A DNA stretch of 15,990 nucleotides from Pseudomonadota bacterium (GTDB lineage Bacteria > Desulfobacterota > JADFVX01): positions 1-15,990 of the forward strand of contig JADFVX010000033.1 of NCBI GenBank assembly GCA_015222755.1. Reading direction: 5' to 3'. Every line of letters begins with the position of its first letter. Position 1 is the stretch's first letter. Made by a program: the position numbers and the translations under genes. The notes below the pieces were generated by a model. The model made no database searches. It was not told where the DNA came from and was given only the letters and a program-made list of their open reading frames with translations. This document shows, in pieces, positions 1 to 6,049 of this stretch.

Positions 1-1
1 A

Positions 2-1858
2 AAACACAAGACTGCCATGCACAGCGACCGTGTGGCGGTGAGGGTGGAAGGGGAAAAGCGGGGCGGCAAACGTGAGGGCTCTGTAGTCAGGATCATAGAA
101 CGGGGCTGCAGCGTAGTTGTCGGCAGGTACGAAAAGGGCAAGAAGTTCGGCTATCTCGTGCCGGGAGATGCAAGGATCGCCACTGATATATACATACCCA
201 AAGGGGCCGATATGGATGCCGAGGACGGTATCATAGCTGTAGCGGAATTGCTTACTTTTCCCGGCGGTATGCGCAGCCCCGAAGGTCGTATAATCCATGT
301 CATAGGCTTTCCGGGTGACCCCGAGGTGGAGATACAGTCCATCATAATAAAGCACGGCCTGCCCTCTATCTTTCCGGAAGAGGTTATGGCTGCCGCTGAG
401 AAGGTCGGAGATGTTCCCAAGGCAAAGGAACTGGAGGGTCGCACAGACCTTCGCTCTTTGATGACGGTAACAATAGACGGAGAGACGGCCAGGGATTTTG
501 ACGATGCCGTTGCCGTTAAGCGTGAAAAGGACGGCAAGATCCGCCTCTGGGTCTCCATTGCAGATGTGAGCCACTATGTTAGCGAGAGGGGAGTCATCGA
601 TGAGGAGGCATATGAGAGGGGGACGAGCGTTTACTTCCCCGACCGCTGTATCCCCATGCTGCCCGAGCGCCTCTCAAACGGGATATGCAGCCTCAACCCC
701 GGAGTGGACCGCCTTACCATGACTGCCGAGATGCTTTTTGACGCTTCAGGTACGAGGGTGGAAAGCGCCTTCTACAACAGCGTCATAAAGAGTGATTTCA
801 GGCTTACCTATACCAAGGTGAAAGCTATACTTGTAGATAATGACGAGACCCTTGTGAAGGAATATGCACCTGTTGTCCCCGACCTGAAGTTGATGGAGGA
901 ACTTTGCAGCCGCCTGCGGAGCTTCCGCAGGGCAAGGGGCTGCATAGATTTCGACCTCCCCGAGGCGCAGGTGCTGCTGGACCTGCAGGGAGGGATCGAG
1001 GCTATAGTCCGCTCGGAGAGGAACCTTGCCCATATGATGATAGAGGAGTTTATGCTTGCCGCAAACGAATCGGTTGCCACCCATATCAGCGACAAAGACC
1101 TGCCACTGCTCTACCGTGTCCATGAAGAACCCAACGAGGAAAAGATGGACGATTTTGCAGAGTTCATCCACAACCTCGGCTATAAGTTAAAGACTAAAGG
1201 CCCCAGGGCCATGGCGCTCTCGCAGCTCCTGAAAGAGGTGAGTGGAAAGCCCGAGGAGCGCGTAATAAACCATGTCCTCTTAAGATCGATGAAACAGGCC
1301 GTCTACAGCCCTGAAAATACCGGGCATTTCGGTCTTGCTGCGCCCAAGTACTGCCACTTCACATCGCCTATACGGCGCTACCCCGACCTTGTTGTTCACC
1401 GCATACTTAAAGGAGCCGTTTCAAGGGACGGTATAAGCGGAAAAAGGAAGTCCTCACTGCAAGAGGGCATGCCTGCTGTGGGCACGCACACTTCAAGGCT
1501 GGAGCGGCGTGCCGCCGAGGCAGAGCGTGAAGTAGTGGCCTGGCTGAAGACCCGCTTTATGGTGGACAAGGTGGGCATGGAGTTTGACGGCTTTATAACC
1601 GGCGTTACCTCCTTCGGGTTTTTCGTAGAGCTGGCAGAGCTCTTTGTGGAGGGGCTGATCCATGTTACATCCCTGAAGGACGATTATTATATCTTTGATG
1701 AGAAAAGACATACACTTCAGGGTGAGCGTAACGGCAAACTCTACAAGATAGGGGAGAGGGCTTTTGTAAAGGTGGCAAGGGTCGATGTGGAAAAACGCCA
1801 GATCGACTTTGAACTCAAGGCATACGGGGAAGCATGTTCAGCTCATTCAGGAAAATAA
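2..1858 (+). CDS. rnr: Ribonuclease R (VacB), 5' end cut by window edge
   Basis: Processive 3'-5' exoribonuclease that degrades structured RNA in the cytoplasm. The frame is open back to base 2 (K-H-K-T-A before the first ATG at 17) and matches the middle of the family, so the ATG at 17 is internal and the N-terminal HTH/cold-shock part lies outside the window. Numbering from that Met: a cold-shock-type segment at about 20-100; the RNB catalytic motif TIDGETARDFDDAV at 152-165, supplying the four metal-binding aspartates D154, D160, D162 and D163; the conserved HFTSPIRRYPDL at 447-458; and an S1 RNA-binding domain at about 517-600. The protein stops about 13 residues after S1, so it lacks the long lysine-rich tail of E. 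coli RNase R. The last 25 bases overlap the next gene. Identification is firm at family level. Confidence 0.95.
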   Translation, partial: KHKTAMHSDRVAVRVEGEKRGGKREGSVVRIIERGCSVVVGRYEKGKKFGYLVPGDARIATDIYIPKGADMDAEDGIIAVAELLTFPGGMRSPEGRIIHVIGFPGDPEVEIQSIIIKHGLPSIFPEEVMAAAEKVGDVPKAKELEGRTDLRSLMTVTIDGETARDFDDAVAVKREKDGKIRLWVSIADVSHYVSERGVIDEEAYERGTSVYFPDRCIPMLPERLSNGICSLNPGVDRLTMTAEMLFDASGTRVESAFYNSVIKSDFRLTYTKVKAILVDNDETLVKEYAPVVPDLKLMEELCSRLRSFRRARGCIDFDLPEAQVLLDLQGGIEAIVRSERNLAHMMIEEFMLAANESVATHISDKDLPLLYRVHEEPNEEKMDDFAEFIHNLGYKLKTKGPRAMALSQLLKEVSGKPEERVINHVLLRSMKQAVYSPENTGHFGLAAPKYCHFTSPIRRYPDLVVHRILKGAVSRDGISGKRKSSLQEGMPAVGTHTSRLERRAAEAEREVVAWLKTRFMVDKVGMEFDGFITGVTSFGFFVELAELFVEGLIHVTSLKDDYYIFDEKRHTLQGERNGKLYKIGERAFVKVARVDVEKRQIDFELKAYGEACSAHSGK

Positions 1859-3525
1859 ACCTTACCTACCGCAGTCTGCAGCGGCTGAGGGTCATTGTAG
1901 GCATATTCATGCGCCACGGCCTCTACGGCCTGACGGAGCGGGTGCACCTGCACCTGCTCGTACCTATTCACCGGCGGGTCAGAAAGAAGCGTATATCCGA
2001 TAAAAAAGAGGTGCTTTCCACAGCTAAGCGCCTGCGCCTCTCCTTTGAGGAGCTGGGACCCACCTTCACCAAACTGGGGCAGCTCATAGCATCCCGACCC
2101 GACCTTGTACCTGCAGATTATACAGAAGAGTTCAAGTCGCTTATGGACAAGGTGCCCTCCTTTCCGTTTATGGAGGTGGAAAGACTTGTAGAAGAGCAGT
2201 TTGGCGAGCCGCTGTCTACGATCTTTGCCCGCTTCGAAGAGATTCCCATTGCGGCCGCCTCCATCGCCCAGGTTCATAACGCTGTACTTCACGACGGCAC
2301 AGAGGTGGCGGTGAAGGTACAGCGCCCCCACATCGAGCGGATCATCGATACGGACATCGAGCTGATGTACTTCATGGCGAGGCTTATTGCACGCTATATC
2401 CCTGAGGCAAAGGGCTACAACCCGGAGGGCGTGGTGGAGGAATTTGCCCGCGGCATAAAAAAGGAGATGGACTTTGTGCTGGAGGCGAGCAATATGGTAC
2501 GTATCGCCAAGACCTTCAGGGGTGACAAGCGGGTAGTTATACCCGAGGTCTACTGGGACTATACCACCACGAAGGTGCTTACCCTTGAGCGGATAGAGGG
2601 TACAAAGGTGGATGATGTTGAAAGGCTGGAGGAGCGCGGTATAGACCTGGCGAAGGTGGGCGGACTTCTCGGCGACATCTTCTTCGAACAGGTGTTCCTG
2701 AACAGGCTTTTCCATGGTGACCTGCACGCCGGTAATATCTTTGTCATAGATGAAGACCGGCTCGGCTTTGTCGATTTCGGTATTATCGGCAGGGTCACGG
2801 AAGAGATGGGCGAAAGGCTCGCCAATGTCCTGATGGGGGTTGTCAGGGGGGACTACAAACTTCTTACGGAAAACTATCTTGAGATGGGGATTGTCCCTGA
2901 AAATGTCGATGTTGAGGCCTTCAAGAGGGACTACCAGGATATGCTGGAGTCCTACCTTTCCAAGCCGCTCAGGGAAGCAAAGCTGGGGCACCTGCTTTTT
3001 GATTATGCGAAGGTGGCGGCACACTACAATATCAAATTGCCTACCGACCTCATCCTCCTGAATAAATGCCTGCTCGAACTGGAGGGACTGCTCCGTCAGC
3101 TTGACCCGGAGGCGAACATGCTGGAGATGGGCCATAAGTACGCCGGCGAACTGATCAAGATGTGGTATTCACCGGGAAAGATGAAAAGAGAGTTTCTTGA
3201 CACGGTGAGTGATATTGATAAGACGGCGAAGGTCTTACCGGGCCAGGTCCGCCAGCTACTGAAAAAGATGATAAACGATAAGTTTACCATCGATTTTGTC
3301 CATTTCGGTCTTGAAAACCTGGTAGATGAAATAGACCGCTCCAGTAACCGGCTTTCTCTGGGCTTGATAATATCGGCGCTCATTGTCGGCTCTTCCATCA
3401 TTATTATGACGGGAAAGGGGCCCCTTTTATTCGGGGTCCCTCTGCTGGGTTTTGTTGGTTTTGTGCTGGCAGGCTTTCTTGGTTTTCTTCTAGCTATAGT
3501 GATAATACGGTCGGGGAAGTTCTAG
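1834..3525 (+). CDS. ubiB: AarF/ABC1/UbiB family kinase-like protein
   Basis: Atypical protein-kinase-like ATPase of the UbiB/ABC1/AarF family, usually membrane-bound and needed for ubiquinone biosynthesis or lipid/quinone homeostasis. All family signatures are visible in 563 residues: KxGQ (K80-Q83, in FTKLGQLIASRPDLVP), the alanine-rich loop AAAS (140-143) replacing the usual glycine-rich loop, the invariant lysine in VAVK (K161), the ExD motif (E211, D213), the catalytic loop HGDLHAGN (294-301) and DFG (314-316). Two hydrophobic segments at about 509-525 and 531-558 form the C-terminal membrane hairpin. The ATG lies inside the end of rnr, so the two genes are probably co-transcribed and translationally coupled. 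No other quinone gene is nearby, so the link to quinones comes from the family only; the symbol is a family-level label. Confidence 0.93.
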   Translation: MFSSFRKINLTYRSLQRLRVIVGIFMRHGLYGLTERVHLHLLVPIHRRVRKKRISDKKEVLSTAKRLRLSFEELGPTFTKLGQLIASRPDLVPADYTEEFKSLMDKVPSFPFMEVERLVEEQFGEPLSTIFARFEEIPIAAASIAQVHNAVLHDGTEVAVKVQRPHIERIIDTDIELMYFMARLIARYIPEAKGYNPEGVVEEFARGIKKEMDFVLEASNMVRIAKTFRGDKRVVIPEVYWDYTTTKVLTLERIEGTKVDDVERLEERGIDLAKVGGLLGDIFFEQVFLNRLFHGDLHAGNIFVIDEDRLGFVDFGIIGRVTEEMGERLANVLMGVVRGDYKLLTENYLEMGIVPENVDVEAFKRDYQDMLESYLSKPLREAKLGHLLFDYAKVAAHYNIKLPTDLILLNKCLLELEGLLRQLDPEANMLEMGHKYAGELIKMWYSPGKMKREFLDTVSDIDKTAKVLPGQVRQLLKKMINDKFTIDFVHFGLENLVDEIDRSSNRLSLGLIISALIVGSSIIIMTGKGPLLFGVPLLGFVGFVLAGFLGFLLAIVIIRSGKF

Positions 3526-3575
3526 CTGTATCTCTGGCAAGTCTTTTTAAAAGAGTATCCGGCCTCTATATCTTA

Positions 3576-4415
3576 TTAAAGCGTGATCTCCTGCCCCTCG
3601 TACATGGCAAAGCAATCAAGACTGGAACTGTTTTTAGCGATTATGGACTTGCAGTCATCTACAAGGGCATCCACGGCCTGGTCGGAGCGCTCCTGGTTGT
3701 GATGGTATAGAGCAAATCTCTTTACTCCCGCCTCCATGGCAAGCCTTAGGGCATCTTTATAGACTGTGTGCCCCCACATACGCGTCATCTCGTAATCAGT
3801 TTCGGTGTATTCGGCATCGTGCACAAGAAGGTCGGCCCCTTCAGCAAAGGCGGCGTAGTCGGCAAAGTCAAGGCCGCCTTCGTGCTTGTAGCTGAGTTCA
3901 TTATCTGTAAGAAATACAAAACTTTTCCCATCTTCGGTAAACCTGTAGCCAAGCCCCTTGTTAGGGTGACTGAGTATGATAGGCTCGATGGTCACCGAAT
4001 CTATGACAAATGGGGAGTCGGCTATTTCATTTGAATGTATATCTGCTAAAGCATCCTCAAACCTGACTGGAAAATAAGGAGGTCTCATTGAAGGCATGAG
4101 CATCTCCACCACCGACTTCTCGCAGAAAGTACGGCCATAGAGGTTTATGCTGTGCCCACTGAAGTATACTGGTTTGAAAAAGGGAAAGCCAAGCAGGTGA
4201 TCCCAATGGTAGTGAGTAAAGACAATATTTACCTTTTTTTTACCCTCTTTTATGAGTGAGCTGCCAAGGTTGCGAATGCCCGAGCCGGCATCGATTATTA
4301 TTACTTCGTTGTTTTTTGTCCTGATCTCTATGCAAGTTGTGTTTCCACCGTACTTCAGGAACTCACTTCCAGACACCGGGATAGAACCTCTTGCGCCCCA
4401 GCATTTAATAAACAT
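3576..4415 (-). CDS. MBL-fold metallo-hydrolase, phosphodiesterase-like
   Basis: A 279-residue cytoplasmic metallo-beta-lactamase-fold protein. The metal-binding motif HYHWDH is at 68-73 (H68, H70, D72, H73), followed by further expected ligands H150 and D171 (LTDNE), then H199-D200 and H216; HH at 238-239 is near the C-terminus. The N-terminal GARGSIPVSG (7-16) and KYGGNTTCIE (21-30) are typical of the phosphoribosyl cyclic phosphodiesterase / RNase Z-like branch of the fold (PhnP- and TaR3-like proteins), suggesting cleavage of a phosphodiester, but the substrate cannot be read from sequence. There is no signal peptide. An AAGGAAGAGG Shine-Dalgarno lies five bases before the ATG. The gene converges on the ubiB-like gene with about 50 bases between the stops and diverges from dnaJ. 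Confidence 0.88.
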   Translation of the reverse strand: MFIKCWGARGSIPVSGSEFLKYGGNTTCIEIRTKNNEVIIIDAGSGIRNLGSSLIKEGKKKVNIVFTHYHWDHLLGFPFFKPVYFSGHSINLYGRTFCEKSVVEMLMPSMRPPYFPVRFEDALADIHSNEIADSPFVIDSVTIEPIILSHPNKGLGYRFTEDGKSFVFLTDNELSYKHEGGLDFADYAAFAEGADLLVHDAEYTETDYEMTRMWGHTVYKDALRLAMEAGVKRFALYHHNQERSDQAVDALVDDCKSIIAKNSSSLDCFAMYEGQEITL

Positions 4416-4420
4416 AAAGA

Positions 4421-4441
4421 CCTCTTCCTTGAAGAATTATA
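4421..4441 (-). promoter_or_regulatory. -10 box and Shine-Dalgarno of the MBL hydrolase gene
   Basis: On the minus strand a perfect TATAAT (4436-4441) is followed by AAGGAAGAGG (4421-4430), five bases before the start codon at 4415. No good -35 hexamer is visible at 16-18 bp, so the promoter is only half supported. The implied 5' leader is short, about 15 bases. Confidence 0.4.
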
Positions 4442-4481
4442 TACTTAAAAAACAAACAATTCGATATAACTTATATGATTT

Positions 4482-4500
4482 AAACTTCGATGCCAAGTTT
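4482..4500. promoter_or_regulatory. Dyad AAACTT-N7-AAGTTT upstream of dnaJ, candidate operator
   Basis: A perfect inverted repeat with 6-bp arms and a 7-bp spacer (CGATGCC) lies between the divergent MBL and dnaJ promoters, just upstream of the candidate dnaJ -35 box. The spacing equals that of HAIR operators bound by HspR (CTTGAGT-N7-ACTCAAG), although the arm sequence differs. A MerR/HspR-like protein is encoded directly after dnaJ. Its role as operator is inference; the region is AT-rich, so chance occurrence is possible. Confidence 0.35.
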
Positions 4501-4512
4501 TTTTATGTTTTT

Positions 4513-4541
4513 TTGCCTAAGAACATTGAAATAAAGATTAT
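4513..4541 (+). promoter_or_regulatory. Candidate sigma70-type promoter of dnaJ operon
   Basis: TTGCCT (4513-4518) and GATTAT (4536-4541) are separated by 17 bp and sit about 40 bases before the dnaJ ATG. Each hexamer matches consensus at 4 of 6 positions. I saw no CIRCE element and no obvious sigma32 -35 box. Moderate to weak support. Confidence 0.35.
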
Positions 4542-4582
4542 CCATTGGTAAACTCACTTAAAAAGGAAAAAGGTCAGGGTGA

Positions 4583-5668
4583 ATGGCGAAAAAAGACTAC
4601 TACAGAACACTTGATGTCGATAAGACATCAACAGATACTGAGATCAAAAAGGCCTTCCGCAAACTTGCGAGAAAATACCACCCCGACGTAAATCCTGACA
4701 ATAAAGAGGCTGAGGCCAGATTTAAGGGGATAAACGAGGCGTACGAGGTGTTGGGCGACCCTGAAAAACGCAAGCAGTATGACACGATGGGAGACCGTTT
4801 TTTTGATGGCTTTAAGCCCGGCGGCTCAGGTTTTGAAGGGACCAGCTACCAGGATTTTGACAATATCTTTCGTGGCAGGGGTGGTTTTGAGGACATACTG
4901 GGGGGTATGTTTGGAGGCGGGGCAAGACAGCGCTCATCGCCTGTAAGAGGGGGCGACCTGCAATACCTGATGGAGGTCGACCTTGAAGAGGCGCTTACCG
5001 GAAAGAAGGTCGACATATCTTTCTACCATAGTACCAGATGTACGGGTTGTGGGGGGAAAGGTGAGAAACCCGGAGGAAGGAGTGATGCCTGCTCAAGCTG
5101 CGGCGGCTCAGGTACTATTGCTGCGTCACGGGGGATATTCAATATCCCTCAAACATGTCCTTCCTGCGGGGGAAGTGGCCGGGTCAATATAGAGGCATGT
5201 GATTCCTGCGGCGGTAAGGGGGAACTCCCGCGACATGAAAAACTAAACGTCAAGATCCCTCCAGGAGTAGATACCGGCTCCAGAATAAGGCTTGCCGGGA
5301 AAGGTAATGCCGGCCAGAATGGCGGACCAAACGGCGACCTCTATATAGAGACAAAGGTCAGGGTGAAAGAGGGCTTTAGGAGAGACGGTCAATCTGTATT
5401 TGTGGATATTAATATCTCTGTACCCCAAGCCATCCTTGGTGACAGTATAGAGGTGCCCACAATTGACGGCAAGGCCAGCATGAAAATACCTCCGGGCACA
5501 CAAAACGGCCAGAAGTTCCGTTTGAAGGGCAAGGGCCTGCCAAAAATGGGAGGTGGCACGCGCGGTGACCAATACCTTGTCATTAAGGTGGAGATACCGA
5601 AGGATATAGATGACGACACAAAGGAACTGGTAAGAAGGCTTGACGATAAAATAAAAAGAAAGGGGTAG
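4583..5668 (+). CDS. dnaJ: Type I DnaJ (Hsp40) co-chaperone
   Basis: Co-chaperone that delivers unfolded clients to DnaK and stimulates its ATPase in the cytoplasm. The 361 residues show the full type I order: J domain at 1-68 with HPD at 33-35; a Gly/Phe-rich linker at about 72-115; four CxxCxGxG zinc motifs at 153-160 (CTGCGGKG), 170-177 (CSSCGGSG), 192-199 (CPSCGGSG) and 206-213 (CDSCGGKG); and C-terminal substrate-binding beta domains at about 215-340. Length is slightly below the usual 370-380. Purine-rich AGG/GGT stretches precede the ATG. The stop is only three bases from the next ATG, so the gene heads an operon with the MerR-like gene and comEC. No dnaK or grpE is in the window, so this may be a second, specialised DnaJ rather than the dnaK-linked copy. 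Confidence 0.95.
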   Translation: MAKKDYYRTLDVDKTSTDTEIKKAFRKLARKYHPDVNPDNKEAEARFKGINEAYEVLGDPEKRKQYDTMGDRFFDGFKPGGSGFEGTSYQDFDNIFRGRGGFEDILGGMFGGGARQRSSPVRGGDLQYLMEVDLEEALTGKKVDISFYHSTRCTGCGGKGEKPGGRSDACSSCGGSGTIAASRGIFNIPQTCPSCGGSGRVNIEACDSCGGKGELPRHEKLNVKIPPGVDTGSRIRLAGKGNAGQNGGPNGDLYIETKVRVKEGFRRDGQSVFVDINISVPQAILGDSIEVPTIDGKASMKIPPGTQNGQKFRLKGKGLPKMGGGTRGDQYLVIKVEIPKDIDDDTKELVRRLDDKIKRKG

Positions 5669-5671
5669 GAT

Positions 5672-6049
5672 ATGGAGGAAGAGCTAAGCAGCCTCAGCGA
5701 TGTCGCACAGATGACGGAAGCAAGTGAAGAGGAAATCACCCTTTTTGAGTCTGAATCGCTATTAATCCCTCACATAAAAAAGGGCAAGAGGTTCTATACT
5801 GGAGATGACATAGAAAAGATCCGGATGATAAAGCGCCTGACGGAGGACCTGGAGGTCAACCTGCCTGGTGTTGCGGTTATACTGAATATGAGGGAGCAGA
5901 TGCGGGAGATGAGGGAAGAGTTCGAACGCATCTTTGACGATATGCGCCGGGGCATGCTGAGAGAATTCAGCGAATACCAGTCAAGATTATACAGGCCGCG
6001 CATCGAAAGCAAGACAGGCAAACCGGCCAAGATCCACATTGAAGATTGA
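5672..6049 (+). CDS. MerR/HspR/CbpM-like small regulator
   Basis: A 125-residue protein with a MerR-type N-terminal fold: SLSDVAQMTEASEEEITLFE (7-26) fits helix-turn-helix 1, LLIPHIKKGKRFYTGDDIEK (30-49) fits the wing and second helix, and LTEDLEVNLPGVAVILNM (56-73) resembles the HspR block that includes NLAGV and ILxxR. A charged Met/Glu/Arg helix (about 72-98) is a likely dimerisation coiled coil. Two roles are possible. It could be an HspR-like repressor of its own dnaJ operon, or a CbpM-like protein that binds a J domain. The usual LRYYE of MerR helix 2 is here ITLFE, so DNA binding is not assured. AGGGG (5661-5665) overlaps the dnaJ stop and serves as Shine-Dalgarno, implying tight coupling with dnaJ. 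The 3' end overlaps comEC by 11 bases. Confidence 0.8.
   Translation: MEEELSSLSDVAQMTEASEEEITLFESESLLIPHIKKGKRFYTGDDIEKIRMIKRLTEDLEVNLPGVAVILNMREQMREMREEFERIFDDMRRGMLREFSEYQSRLYRPRIESKTGKPAKIHIED

Noticed and set aside
1843..3135. 430-codon open frame on the minus strand opposite the AarF/UbiB gene
   Set aside because: It is antisense to a gene with all its family motifs intact, and its translation shows no recognisable domain. Long antisense frames are common opposite GC-rich coding sequence.
3414..3427. 14-bp palindrome AAAGGGGCCCCTTT followed by T-rich sequence
   Set aside because: It lies inside the coding region for the C-terminal membrane hairpin of the AarF/UbiB protein and has no loop; a terminator 100 bases before the stop is unlikely.
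3526..3575. CTTTTTAAAAG palindrome between the convergent ubiB-like and MBL genes
   Set aside because: Five AT-rich base pairs with a one-base loop cannot form a useful terminator hairpin.
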